Shown here: positions 1 to 11,384 of the stretch, piece after piece
Numbering within the stretch: position 1 is the stretch's first letter
How the letters are laid out: each line of letters starts with the position of its first letter
Origin: Magicicada septendecula
Lineage: Eukaryota; Arthropoda; Insecta; Hemiptera; Cicadidae
Direction: 5' to 3'
NCBI GenBank assembly: GCA_034769895.1
Contig: CM068367.1
Span: forward strand, 118,891,927-118,955,926
DNA length: 64,000 bases
Notes under the pieces: model-generated
The model's database searches: none
Told to the model about the DNA's origin: nothing
The model's input: the letters and a program-made list of their open reading frames with translations, nothing else
Translations under genes and position numbers: made by a program

Positions 1-1440
1 GGTTTTCGATCCATATTTAATCCATATTTTTCGTACTTTTTAATTTCGTTCTGTATTACCATTTCGTAAATAAATCAGCAATTAAAACGAGTCCGTTATT
101 CCGTTCCTACGTAAACGTAAAACGTTTACCGGTCAACTGATTTGTGTGTTTAACTAATCAAAAACCACGTATTTGCGTATTCCGTGGCGCGATTTTGTTT
201 TTGAGGACCAGTAGTATCCATGTTATTAATCTCGTTGATTACTTTTGTGGCAAAACTAATACAACGATTCAATTCCATTTGCTCCAAATGATTACAGACA
301 CGTAGCGGTGCAAGTATTTACAGCCGTGTGCTCGCAAAGGCGAAGTTTTAACACATTCGTACGGAACATGTAACACTCTCAGGGTCTGCAAAAAATTGAT
401 AAAATTTGTTCCACTCACCTGCTATTCTTTCTATTATTTCTATTGTAATGTAAGATATCATTTATGAGATATTGTTTTGTGAGTTTGGTAGTTTTAAAAA
501 TATAACTTTTGTATTTCAACAATTACGTTTTTGATTACAAGCAAATAAATAAAAAATAACTAGTTCTTTTTATTTTGGTTTCGTTTACGAAAATCTAAAC
601 CCCTCCCTACAGAACCCACTAGACGGAAATTCTGGCTGCGCCCCCGCCGTGTATGCATAATGTAAATTATATAAAATTATTTGCGAAACGTTCGGCAAAT
701 GAAGTGTATTCTGCGCTTGTCCCTGTGTTACATACAATCTTCGCGTGTAAACATAAAATAAGATTTAAACAAATTATGTGTAAGGTAAGGGGAAACATAG
801 AACTTGTTCGGAAATTTTGCTCCGTCGTCGTCGTCGGTTGTAAATTAATTTAAAATATTTTTGGCAAATGGCGCGTACGGTAAAACGTTTTGTAGCGAGA
901 TAATGAATATTGCTCTGGGCGGCGGCCAACGTTAGATAGAAGTTATCGGGGCACTCGCGCGCGACGTTAGGCCGTCCTAAGTTATGCAAAACTGTTTGAT
1001 TCAGCAGTGTCGACGTCGTCGTGTAGGGTGGGAACGTCCTTGCCCGCGCCGCCGGTGTGAGACACTCTGCTGTTCGGTAGTAGTTAGTTTGTTTAGTTTG
1101 TGAAGAAGGGGGTTGGCTGTCGGTATTTGGCTGCCGACTCCGGTAGGCATTGCGTCGTTTCCTTCTGACTTATGTAAACGATAACTCAAAACACACACAC
1201 ATACACACTACTGTGGACGGAGATAAAGTTAAAGCAAATATTCACGATTTCTATTTTGTATCTACACATTGTATATTTCCTGAACGATTTAACGGCAGTA
1301 GATTATAACTGATATACAGTTCCAAAAGAACTCAAGATTTTATATTTTAATACAGTAATCATTCACTAAAATTGTAGAGAATTGTATTTTAGTTTATACG
1401 TATTGTGTTTAATTATGGAACACAGTAAGAGAGAAATACG
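1..1440. other. Gene-free stretch, no recognised feature
   Basis: No convincing coding region. The 700-1150 part is richer in GC and has short CGTCGTCG runs near 820 and 1010; the short ORFs on the two strands there overlap one another and have no family look. The rest is AT-rich DNA. Confidence 0.5.
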
Positions 1441-1449
1441 TCTCCCGTC

Positions 1450-1765
1450 TTTATTGGGGAGTCTTTCTTTTTGACGAATCATTCGATGATCTTTCCGTGT
1501 CGAATATCCACCTTAGCTCAGAAATTATTGTGATTATTATTATTCCGGCTGCACAATGTTTACACATTTTCCGGAACCAAAGATTACAGAAGTGAATTCT
1601 TATCTTCCACTGCTGCTTGTCCATCCAAAGATCTTCTTCAATTTCTCGTTCCCTCAATATAGTCTGAATTTCTTCTATCCAGGTCTTCCTCTTTTCCTTC
1701 TTCCGGGTGGGATCCATTCCATAACTCTCCTTGGCAATCATTCTTGTGCCATTCTTTTCGTGTGT
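1450..1765 (-). pseudogene. Decayed non-LTR retrotransposon RT tail
   Basis: Minus-strand reading gives a basic stretch with the pattern DPTRKKEKRKTWIEEIQ followed by a Lys/Glu-rich tail. This resembles the R-x-R-G-R-P-x-x-x-W-x-x-x-(I/V) block that closes the RT polyprotein of RTE-like non-LTR elements, where a Trp-containing helix follows a basic patch. Only about 60 codons are readable and no catalytic motif is present, so this is at most the extreme 3' end of a 5'-truncated copy. The 3' side runs into an AATAATAAT stretch, a plausible tail. The family call is inference from residue pattern. Confidence 0.4.
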
Positions 1766-1859
1766 CTTTGTGATTTGTTCGTGAAATTATTGTGATTTGT
1801 TGACAAAAACAGAAGACTTCAAAAGGCTCCTTCAGAAGAAGGACGTCGTACAGTACTAA

Positions 1860-2130
1860 ATCATAAGACCTTGATGGCCAGTTCTTGTGGCCGTTGCGTA
1901 AGATGAAACAGTCTAATATCAACACTTCCTCTCACGAAGGCGATGTTCACCACAACACGAGGACGACCGTGTGTGTTTAATGTCCACAATTGACCCTGTT
2001 TCCTTGAATTTATGAAACAGGCTCTAAGCTGTTGACCGATTAGGCGCCTTTTGTCGACCCAATACTCCACGCACGCTTGGGAACTGTCTCCGTGTGACAT
2101 CCTCCGTACTTGTAATGGTTTCACCATGAC
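1860..2130 (-). pseudogene. Possible helix-turn-helix transposase N-terminal remnant
   Basis: An 88-codon minus-strand frame contains NTHGRPRVVVNIAFVRGSV. The G-R-P-R-x-V-x-x-x-x-x-x-x-V-R-x-S-V pattern is typical of the linker between the two helix-turn-helix domains of mariner-like or DUF4817-type proteins. The expected following S-x-R-R-x-A/S-x-x-L motif is only weakly visible (LFHLTQRPQELAI), as if shifted or mutated. It lies between the RT tail at 1.5 kb and the LTR at 2.27 kb. It could also be a chance ORF. Confidence 0.35.
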
Positions 2131-2269
2131 ATGACAGTGTGTTGCTATTTCGTATAACGATTCAAAACATTCAGTTTAGTAGTGACATAAGCAGATGATA
2201 AAAACGGAATTTTCAATGTCGCCAACTTAACAGAGCGACAGTTAACTGGAATTCGAATATTTCGTTCTT

Positions 2270-2756
2270 TGTTACGACGGTCTAACTGATCGTCGTATGG
2301 TACAGTGGAAAAAAAATACAAGACACCAATGAAGTCACTAATATCACAATTAATAATTTGTAATCAATAAGTTAGTTTCTTACAACAATTCAATTAAAAT
2401 TTGACCACACTTAATAATAATATCATCTATAAAGAATTCCGCATTAATTATAACACAGCAACACTTCGCTACAATACTTCTACAAATACTCGATCCGCGC
2501 TAAAGAAATCCCTCAACATAATATGAACTGACAAGCCGGCTGCTATGGCTTTATATACGTAGCGCACGTGTTCTAGAATCTTTCCATCCTTATTTAATTG
2601 CTGACGCTAATGCGTGTTTCAAGTCTTCTCTTGAAGAACCTGGAACATACTTGAACGCGGCCTTGACTGAGCCAACACCTGTAGTACCAGCGGGGTGGGG
2701 ACGATTGGAAGGAAGCTATCTTCTGTTGTAGGCGATTCGATACGGTTCTCGTTACA
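2270..2756 (-). mobile_element. LTR of a Gypsy-like retrotransposon (solo or nearly so)
   Basis: On the minus strand the element runs from TGTAACGAG to CGTCGTAACA, so it has TG...CA ends. It carries a core promoter: TATATAAAG, then a TCAGTT initiator about 29 bases downstream. The same end sequences, promoter and AT-rich R/U5 part recur at 26412-26864, 14565-15350 and 56967-57517. ATAT follows the plus-strand right end (2757-2760). On the left, ATAT lies nine bases away (2257-2260) instead of touching the LTR. No gag or pol was found beside it. Confidence 0.75.
2545..2556 (-). promoter_or_regulatory. TATA box of the LTR at 2.3-2.8 kb
   Basis: Minus-strand TATATAAAG is followed after CCATAGCAGCCGGCTTG by TCAGTT, the arthropod initiator consensus, at the usual distance. 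The same arrangement is kept in the 26.4 kb LTR copy, which argues for a real LTR promoter rather than chance. Confidence 0.6.
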
Positions 2757-2759
2757 ATA

Positions 2760-3590
2760 TTATCTCATCTTTCTGTTAGCATGTATTTTTAAGGAAGTCT
2801 TACTAACAACGTATTTCCAGAGCCTTTATTCGAGCGATTTTAGGACGTAAAGTTTATTTACTCTTAGACTGGATCCTGATGTAAACAAAACCATGTGATT
2901 GTACTTGAACAAAATTGGTAGTGTCACCTGGTTAAAAGTATATAACAGACTTTGTTTTTAATAGATTTGGGATTAATACAATTAAAAATGAAGTAAGTGA
3001 CTTTATAGTTTTAGTTTTGGTAGGAAAGTTCTAGTTGCATGCCTGTTGTTTGTATCACTCCGCTGTGTTCACATCAGGACCCACTCTAAGAATTAACAAA
3101 CTTTCAACGTCTCCTTGCCTTTTCTTTTATTTTTACCCCCATGATTAAAGTCTACAATGTTCATTACACATTTTTTTTCTGTAATGTGCCAAGATCAGTC
3201 GATTGCACTTGCTTTGGCACGTTATCCGGTTATCTGATTTGGGCTCCTATCAGCATTCTCCGGTGGACATTCTACCTGTTACTTTGTTATGATGTTGGAC
3301 TCGCGAAGTACATTTTAGCGTAGCAACTCATCTTCCCACATTTGTTTCCTGTATTGTGGTTCTGATTTTCTCGTTTCCTTCTCAGTTTGTTATACTCGCA
3401 ATCCCAGTACGGTGTTTTACACCTAATTACTAGGGACGATTTTACTAATTGCAGAGGAGGAGAAAGCTTCTCTTTACGAAAAGTTAGAACACTGTCTTGA
3501 TTTTCCTTTAACGACTTTTAGCGATAAGTTTTAAGATTTGATGGAGAACAGACTTTTTGTTGATCTGATACCTTTTTGCATTATCATCAT
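2760..3590. other. Gene-free stretch
   Basis: AT-rich DNA with no coding signal I can support; a 60-codon plus-strand ORF at 3141-3323 looks random. Confidence 0.45.
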
Positions 3591-3595
3591 CAGCA

Positions 3596-3935
3596 TCATA
3601 ATCTTCAAGGATTAAACCAAGGATGGTTTGTTCTGGTCTCAAATAGGCAAAGATTACAGCTGGTCACTCCAGCGCCTCCTCGGACGTCCCACACTTGTCC
3701 AACCCCTCGGCTTATGGTTCGATAGTTGTTTGGGGCTGCGGCAATCATACATTCGGCGAAGATGTTCCCACCAATTCCCACCGATTCCCGCCGATTCAGC
3801 CGATCATGGAGAGCATACCCTGCCACGTGTCTGAGAAATCTCATTTCAGCCGCTTGGATGCGACTGGCCTGGCCTTTCGTTAAAGTCCAATTCTCAGACC
3901 CATAAAGAAGTGTGGGAAGAGCCCCTTTATGCATT
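3596..3935 (-). pseudogene. Non-LTR retrotransposon RT C-terminal remnant (family A)
   Basis: The minus strand reads ALPTLLYGSENWTLTKGQ followed by RIQAAEMRFLRHVAGY. This is the block downstream of the palm domain in RTE-type reverse transcriptases: L-L-Y-G-S-E-x-W-T, then I-Q-A-A-E-M-R-F-L-R. After about residue 45 the frame no longer matches the better copy at 21111-21770, but nucleotide similarity continues to a shared 3' end (NHPWFNP here, NYPWFTP there) next to a CATCATCATCATAATC tract, which is the reverse complement of a GAT-type tail. It is 5'-truncated with no catalytic residues. Confidence 0.75.
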
Positions 3936-3939
3936 ATGC

Positions 3940-4865
3940 GAGTGTATTTAGAAGAAACACGGTATTTCTTTTATTTTGTCATTCGATTAATAATAACAAG
4001 TTTGTCCGGATCGACGACCCGTCGTATTTTTTAAGTATTTTTGTCTAACATGTGAGGGTTTCAAACGTATAAAATACGAAACTGCGCGTATACGCGATTG
4101 ACTTTCACGTGCGTTGTTCATTTTGGAAGCGAAAGTCATTAGCTGATTATTATTAAAGCAGGCGACCTCCGGTTCCGTCTAAACGGAGAGCGAGAGCGAT
4201 CACGTGACAACAAATTTATGCTCGCTAACGAGTAGTAGCGTGTGTCTCAGAGGGGGCATTCCGGCGTCGTCGTCGTTGTTATGTAGCGTATACGTGTATA
4301 TATATATATATAAAACAATTTGCCGTTGACGCGTTAATGGTCCCCGGCGACAGTTATTTTGGGCGTTTATTAAACATAAGAACAACAGCGGGTCGTGTAG
4401 TAGTAGTATCCATCTGTCTTTAGAAAACGGCGTTGTAGTTTAACAACGTCTTTAACCTCTGTCTCGGCGCGGCTCTTCGTGGAACTGGTTATTACGCTTA
4501 AATGCCAAGGGAAATTATTGTTACCGCTGCTGTCGGAGCCGATGTGTTGTGTCTGAGCCTGTGTTTTATCAAATGTTAATGCGCTGTGTGCAGGCTCACG
4601 CGTGCAGCCGTCGTCGTCCGCTCGCACCGTTGTAATAAAGGTAAAGCTAACGTCAACGCCTGTGTGCTGCAAAACGTCTGCTGTTGAGTGCTCCGACACT
4701 TCTTTGCCATCGCTTTTGTACGGCTAACTGCTTAAAAACGACCTGTGGTCATTTAGGTAAACTCGTTATTTTAATTGAGAAAGAACAAACTGCCGTACTT
4801 CAGTTAATCTGAAGTATAATACAAGTATAATTATTTGTATTATTTTATTTTTCCGTATGAGCCAC
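3940..4865. other. Gene-free stretch
   Basis: Contains CGTCGTCGTCG near 4265 and CGTCGTCGTC near 4608, a short TA run at 4296-4311, and a moderately GC-rich part at 4140-4700. A 109-codon minus ORF (4370-4699) has no family resemblance and I do not call it a gene. Confidence 0.45.
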
Positions 4866-4869
4866 TGTG

Positions 4870-5165
4870 GACTACGTTTGGCTCAACTGGTTTCTCCCTT
4901 CTTCTCCGCTCTCTTCTTTCTCTCCCGCATCTCCTTCATTCGTGTTCGATGTCTCTCCCTCCTTTCGTCAGTCCAGATGGCACCTGTCCTTTTCTTGGGT
5001 CTTTCATGAAAATCTTGGGAATTTTTAAATTTCTTTTTGAGTGGTAAGCGTTCTTCAGCGTCTCCTTGAGTAATCTGGAGTTCTTCTATATCTTTTCTGT
5101 TTCTTTTGAGCTTTCTGAAATAGTTAAAAAGTTTCCCTGTTAGTCTGTCAGGATTCATTCTTTGA
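4870..5165 (-). pseudogene. Non-LTR retrotransposon 3' coding remnant
   Basis: A 91-codon frame starts with MNPDRLTGKLFNYFRKLK and later reads RPKKRTGAIWTDERR then RMKEMRERKK. The R-M-x-P-x-R-L-x-x-(K/R) start and the P-K-K-R-T-G-x-x-W-T-x-E-R block match the C-terminal region of RTE-like polyproteins, where a Lys/Arg/Glu-rich linker separates two Trp motifs. The catalytic part of the enzyme is absent, so it is a 5'-truncated copy. It is unusually free of stops for a remnant in this window, so it may be among the younger ones. Confidence 0.6.
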
Positions 5166-5266
5166 ATATGTCCGTAGATAGTAATTGATAGTAATAGATA
5201 GTAATTCCTTTTCTTTATTTATATTTACGTACGTATATTCTTTATAAAAGTATTTATATTATAATT

Positions 5267-5322
5267 ATATTGTGAATAGTTCTTCGAATATGAACTATTT
5301 CTGTAAGTAAAATTATATTACG

Positions 5323-5366
<44 letters not shown>

Positions 5367-5440
5367 CATTATATAAGGTGATAATATAATATAATTTTAC
5401 GTGCAGAAATAGTTAATATTTGAAGAACTATTCATAATAT
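5267..5440. repeat. Long imperfect inverted repeat (fold-back) around an AT tract
   Basis: Left arm 5267-5324 and right arm 5382-5440 are reverse complements with few mismatches; both contain GAATAGTTCTTC...AACTATTTCTG. The centre (5324-5365) is an alternating AT run. The whole could fold into one hairpin with arms of nearly 60 bp. It may be a small fold-back or MITE-type element whose centre has expanded. No coding. Confidence 0.75.
5324..5365. repeat. (AT)n microsatellite
   Basis: About 21 uninterrupted AT units in the loop of the inverted repeat above. Confidence 0.95.
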
Positions 5441-5444
5441 AAAA

Positions 5445-8400
5445 ACCTGCAAGAAATACTTAAGAGTTACTTACAAAATATTATATTAAGATTTTACAAG
5501 TATTAATATGAATTTTAAGTATTTTTGACCGACCCAGTGTTTGTTTAAAGTTAGTTTTCATCCATTGGTTGTTGAAAAAAGGGGGACGGCCTATAACGAA
5601 GAGAAACTATAATTATGGCAACAGAGATTATTTTGATACATTCGTAATGCAAGGCGCTAGCTATGACACATGCATTTTTGTGTTAATATCTTCTTTTCGT
5701 CGTCTTCTTCGATGTTTCTTCGCAGAAGTTAGCCGTTCTTTCCCTCTACTAATCTTGGTCTCTAACCAGTCGTCTTTGATCAATCTCTTTCGTCCATCGC
5801 TTGGGCAATATATTGTTACTGACTAACAGAGCAAGTACACTCGTTTAAGTTCCTTGGCTGCGACTTGTCTTGACGTTGGAAAGATAGGTGGAGAAAAAAA
5901 TAGAGAAGTTTAATCACGTGTGAAGGGAAAGGTCAGAAGAGATACTCTTTAAACAAATTTTCAAAGTGGTGGCAGTGCTGTGCGACCTTCATGATAAGGA
6001 AATTTGGGCGCTGAATACAGAGACCTACGTGCGATTACAAGCTAATTTCATGTTCAGTGTTGAGAATGATCACGGGGGGAACGACTAAATGACGACATAA
6101 GGGTCTTCCTTGTCACAGGATGGGATAGACCGTGTAGAAATATGGATAAAAACGATACAAAAAAAAATTGGCTTAACCCGAAAGGAAAAGAAATATTGCA
6201 AGATCAAAAATAATGATCGAATCAGGTAAATGATCAGACTCTTCTCTGGTAGTGTTATTATACCTTAGCCTACGGACCCTTGTTTTTGGGCGCAGGAGAC
6301 TCGCCCTCAGCCTTCTTTCTGAGATAGGGTTTGGCGGTTTGTGTATGTGTTACTCTGATACTGGACGTTTCTTAATATTTGCAGCGCTGACTTGTCTGCA
6401 TCAGTGAGCACTTCAAGATCCTAAGCTATGCAAAAGTAAGTAATTAAAATGATATATGAAGGACACTCTAGGCCCTCGAATATTCTTATAGAATCGTTGA
6501 TAGAAAAGAAGAAGAGTCAGTCAAGAGAGGCTAGACAGGAAATATTAAACAAAATGGGATCTCACCCAAGACAAGTTGAAGCAAAGTGAAATCCCGCTAT
6601 GGTACATCAGGTTTGCCAAAGCCGTATGTCCACAAGATATGGACTCCTAATGGAATTTTTCTAGTTGTCCCACTGCATAAATCGAGTCTGTAGGCTGTAA
6701 AAGATTGAACGGCTCCAACATCGGTGCAGAATATTTTTCTGAAATTAGCATTACATAGTTGTCAGACTGCTGCCCATTTACGGTACCAAATTGTTGCTGT
6801 GCATCATTAAGTTTTCTTTTGTATGATGCAGTCGTAGACATTAAATATGCAGGGAAGATCGGTTCCTTTCCTAAAGCGAATTTTCCCGTGGCAATGAAAT
6901 CACATACCACATCACTGAAGTTAACCAAACTATTTACCGTTCCTTTAGTGGTGAGTGTGTAGCACTATAATGCATCGTTGCGCCAGTTTGTAGCGCACAG
7001 ATTTTGCGGGACACCTGGACGATAAAGAATTAACTTTTAACTCCGCGTACACGTTACTACAAATCGTACGTTTGTCCTGCCCGTCACCCACACCGTATAG
7101 CCAACATACGCGCGAGCACGAGCGCGTTTTATTCATTTTCTCACGGCCAACAAAGACCGTACGTGTCCATGTAATACCTTCTACGTGCACGTGTCCCACT
7201 ATGTAGTATTGATTTTCACATGCGATTAAGTATTCATTATTTCTCCAAACACAGCATTCACTATTGCAAAAAAAAAAACTGAATTATATTCACACACGGA
7301 GACTTACACGGCGGAATTCAAAATGATGTAAACGTTATATATATATATATAGCTGCACGAGTGCGCGCAGCGCATACACGCACGTCGCGGATCGTGTGGG
7401 AGAACTGTGTAGTAAAACTAGATAAGCAGACATAGAGTTGACGGTTTTGCTTTATAAATATTTATAGTGTAATTTTCTGTACGTGTCACTACGATGTACT
7501 GTATATGAAAAAACCGCCATTTCCGTATAATGACAAAAGATTGTAATTTTGTAAATGCAGTTTTTCATCGTTATTTCATATTAGAATTATCGTATATAAT
7601 AAAAGAGTGTTGCTTATGTGATTATATTGTTATGTAATTAATAATTAGTTACATCTATATTTATAACGTAGTATCGTATTTGTTGTTATTAATTTCTTAT
7701 TGTGGTATTAGTATTATGTTTCCCATACGTGTAATTAATATAAGTAAAACGTGTTATATAATTATTCCACGTATTGCATTCTCCATTTCTATTGACATTA
7801 GTTTTTTTTTCAGGCATCCTTGACGGTAAGAAAATTGGTAAACAATAAATACGTGGGGAACAACTAATATAAATAAAACTAAATTATAAATCTCAATTTC
7901 TATCGTTAAATCGTACCTTTTTATGGATGTGAGGTGTGCAAAGTGATCAGGACCATCACTCGTAAGGGAGATGAAGTTTTTGTAAATGGTTACATGCAAC
8001 TCCCGCAGGGAATAGCTTAAGTCTTTGATGTAATGTGTCTTAAAACTTCAGTATCGCCTGTCCGCGTCGGACACACTGCCCTGTCAATAAAGTGACACAC
8101 TGATTCCACGTGGATTCGTAGCTTTGTTGCCACAATTACCGTTCTTCAACCTCAGTTTCTCACCTTCATTGACGCCACCCGTCGAATTGTCGCCGTTTCG
8201 CTGTCAACCTAGGCCGTTGTGTAAATCTCATGTCCACATCGATGGAATTGAAAATCATTTGCAATTAGTAGCAGCTGTTTTGATTCCGCCGTTAACGATT
8301 AAAGCGAGGCAGTTGCAACAACGTTAGAATATGATTACTAAGAGTTATATCCTACGATGAACCGTGATAACGTTCCATGCAATCAATTTCTTACCCAATT

Positions 8401-8595
8401 CTTTCATTGTATTGTATCTCTTCGATGCGTTTAATAAAGGTAATAAATAATTTCCTTTATTGTCATCGTCATTATCATCATACTGTTCGTCGGCCCCGTC
8501 GTCGTCATCACCGTCATCATCATCATCCCGTTGAGGTGTTTTATTATTTAGAATTGTGTGCTCAATAAATCGTATTTTTAGAAAGAATGTGTGTC
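5445..8595. other. Gene-free stretch of about 3 kb
   Basis: No coding region I can support on either strand. The 6640-6960 ORF pair overlaps on opposite strands with no recognisable motif. A short AT run lies at 7336-7350 and a CGCGCGAGCACGAGCGCG patch at 7109-7126. A CATCATCATCATCATC-type run is near 8470-8526. Confidence 0.45.
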
Positions 8596-8599
8596 GAGA

Positions 8600-9325
8600 A
8601 ACAAAATTGAAGTTATAAAGTGTTATGGCGGTCTCTATGGGCGTGAATTATCGACAACACCCAGAAATAAAGTAAAATACAGGACTCGGAAGTGGCGTCC
8701 GTAAGAGGAGGTAAAAGGTGTTCTAAACTTGACCGTGTAAAGAATAAGGCTATAGAGAAGAATTACACACTTTTAACTTGAATGAAAGACTAAAGATTAT
8801 AAACAAAGTTGGAAAGAACACATTAGAAACAATATCAGATTCAAGACTGGCCATACAGTCTGAAATAGAAACCTAAGAAAGAGAAGTTTACTTCATCTTT
8901 TACATCGGTATTTGATGAAACCATTCGCAATAGTGATCCCGGGTTTTTGTGATCAAAGTTTTTCGAAAAAGTGGTTATTTTAAATTCAGTGATCTGAAAT
9001 TGGTTATATCCGTCGAAGTCTGATGTTTTCGTAATTACTACGCCTATCTTGCTCATGATGTTTGGAAAGTAAAATATTAATGAAAAATAATCGACGGATT
9101 CCGTCACAATAAAACTGTTCACGTTTTAAGTTGAATGAAAAATTAAAAGATTACAAAAAACGCTGGAAAGAACACTTAGTAAGAATGTCAGATTCCAGAC
9201 AGGCCAAACAAACCTATAGGACACAGGTGTGCGGGTAAACACAAGAAGAGATGGTTGAAGGATTTCTGAAGGCGGAACAGGCAGCAACTTGCCAATGCCG
9301 TGATGTGAAGATGAAATGAGATAAT
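8600..9325 (+). pseudogene. Non-LTR retrotransposon 3' remnant (family B), interrupted
   Basis: The DNA at about 8620-8880 and 9113-9325 matches consecutive and partly overlapping parts of the family B copy at 23360-23735: AAATAAAGTAAAATACAGG, then CGTAAGAGGAGGTAAAAGG, then the 3' segment with GAAGGCGGAACAGGCAGCA. Between the two (about 8885-9112) is unrelated DNA with a 93-codon minus ORF. The coding frame is destroyed by many stops. The 3' end finishes in GAAGATGAAATGAG, a degraded GAT-type tail. Confidence 0.65.
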
Positions 9326-9329
9326 GTTT

Positions 9330-10650
9330 AGAGAAACCAAAAATATCTTGTCAACATTTTTCTAAAATATTCTGTAAGTAATCAGTATCAGTACTATATT
9401 TCGTATAATAAGTATGTATAAATACATTTTTTTCTTTCGAAATGATCTCCGTTTTGAGTTATTAGTGGAATGAGTTATCCTCTTGAACATTTTGGGCTGT
9501 AAATAATGATGACGATACTGAGGATGGTATTAATTTATAAATTTGGCGTCCTTTGTCACAGTAGTACACCTGCTTCGTCACCCATTTCAGCTGTTCGTTA
9601 AATCGGCCAGCAGTAGTCGTCATCAACAGGACGCGTTTGCTGTGTAGACGGACGTACGTGTCGGCAGCGTCCGTGTATTTTATTGCTAAACAGTGACTGC
9701 CGCTACGCTTGTTTACGTTATTAATGTGTATTACAGTCTTCATTCTGTGTAACAGCATCGCTGTCTAATGTAATACCCCAGCCAGCCGAATTGCCAACGA
9801 ATTAATGGTTATTGCCCGGAATACGCTACGGAGAGAGACATTCCTAACGGCCACGCCCACTGAGTACGATGACTGTTTGACACACGCACACTCTCTCCTG
9901 ACGGCCGGTGTTAATGAACTTTGTGACTGACTGGAAATACGGTAGATAGGCCTATATAAGGTGACGAGTCGTAAAAACAATTAAATGGATTCGCAACCAA
10001 GCTAAGATAGACAATAACATTTATGGAATTGAAAAACTTAAATGGAGTTGGACTGGCGTGAGGATGGACTGGAGATGTCCACGAAGTTTTCTAGGGTGGA
10101 CGGCGACACTTCGCAATCATCTGGTTAAGTACTTTGGTACTGTTTAGTAGACGAACTATATGTAAATTGCTCAAGAGAAAAGTCTTTGTAGAGTGACTGC
10201 AGAGGCATTCGCTCAATAGTACCCAGACAAGTACTGTACTAATAATTAATGTTGTACATTAGACATCGATAATCCCAGCTAATTTGGTAGTTTGAATCCT
10301 CGATTCCCGCGGCTGTCAATTATAATAATAGCAGAGTGTTGTATCAGCTTGTTTCAATTATTCAGTACGTAAAAATTATTGATGTGTATTAATTTCTGGT
10401 TTTAAATAAGAATTTTTATGTTGTAAGAAGAAGTATCAACGCCTGTTTATGGTAGCCCTTTTAAATGTTTTACATTGTATTTTATACTCTCCGCTTAGAT
10501 TATGTTAAGCAACATCTTGTAGTATAGAAAACTGTGATGTTGTATGCAAACATTTTTATTCATAACAGTGCAACATATATTTATTTATTTGACTACTGGC
10601 GTAATAAAACAATCTGGCGGCGATGATAGACGGACCTCAGATAGTAACCA
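9330..10650. other. Gene-free stretch
   Basis: Ordinary AT-rich DNA with one TAGGCCTA palindrome at 9947-9954. ORFs at 9462-9980 on the minus strand have no recognisable features. Confidence 0.4.
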
Positions 10651-10659
10651 CTTTGCAGC

Positions 10660-10986
10660 TTGCCACTACTCCTGATTCAGTACGGAGGGGGACCGACCCG
10701 TGGATATGGAAGAAGTGTCAGGGCTTTTCCTGGCTTTGCTAAATCAATTCCTCGGGGGAACGGGGTCCCCGCGAACAGGGTACGCCCTGATTGTGCCTCG
10801 GCCGGCATCGGAGATGAATCCGAGTCTGACTTAGGTTCACCCCCGATGTATTGGGTTGGACTGGATGTATCTAAGGTTTCGGCCGTGGGCTCCGGCTCTG
10901 TGTACGCCTTGAGCGGTGGACCCGGTAGCTTACTCTCTGTTGCTAAATCCCAGATAGTCGATATTCCGGAACCCGCGGAGGGTTAG
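10660..10986 (+). CDS. Unrecognised GC-rich ORF, 108 codons
   Basis: A Gly/Ser/Pro-rich plus-strand ORF starting MPLLLIQYGGGPTRGYG and ending IVDIPEPAEG. Its base composition is clearly richer in GC than the flanks, with abrupt edges near 10620 and 11010. I recognise no domain. The composition and isolation suggest the 5' leader or first-ORF start of a retroelement, or an isolated exon. No splice sites stand out. A non-coding explanation is possible. Confidence 0.25.
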   Translation: MPLLLIQYGGGPTRGYGRSVRAFPGFAKSIPRGNGVPANRVRPDCASAGIGDESESDLGSPPMYWVGLDVSKVSAVGSGSVYALSGGPGSLLSVAKSQIVDIPEPAEG

Positions 10987-11273
10987 AGCTGCACGTCTAT
11001 AACCCAAGGATACTGACCATAACATCGTCAGACGACTGGTCAACGTTCAGAACAATAGACCTTCAGCTCGATTGAAAGCCGGGGTATGGTATAAGCAAAG
11101 GCTTAAAACATCTCCGTTAGCATTTGAGTTTCTGCTTGTGGTTCAGTATAGGCTAAACTAATCCTCTCTGGCAGTGTTAGGTTGAATTACAGGGCACATT
11201 AGGCCAAGGCCTAAAACTTGAAGGACGATGATAATTTGACTAAAGGTTACAGTAATCATCGAGTATCAGGTAG

Positions 11274-11380
11274 ACAGCTGATAAAGCTGTAACATGAATG
11301 AGCAATATTACCGTATTTTGGCCTCCGTCTTTCCACTTACGTGTACACAGGACGTATATACTACAGCTTTATCAGCTGTA
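11274..11380. repeat. Short inverted repeat pair (18 bp arms)
   Basis: ACAGCTGATAAAGCTGTA at 11274-11291 is exactly reverse-complementary to TACAGCTTTATCAGCTGT at 11362-11379. Each arm also contains its own palindrome (ACAGCT...AGCTGT). Arms are separated by 70 bases. They could be ends of a tiny MITE or a hairpin. Confidence 0.65.
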
Positions 11381-11384
11381 TATA

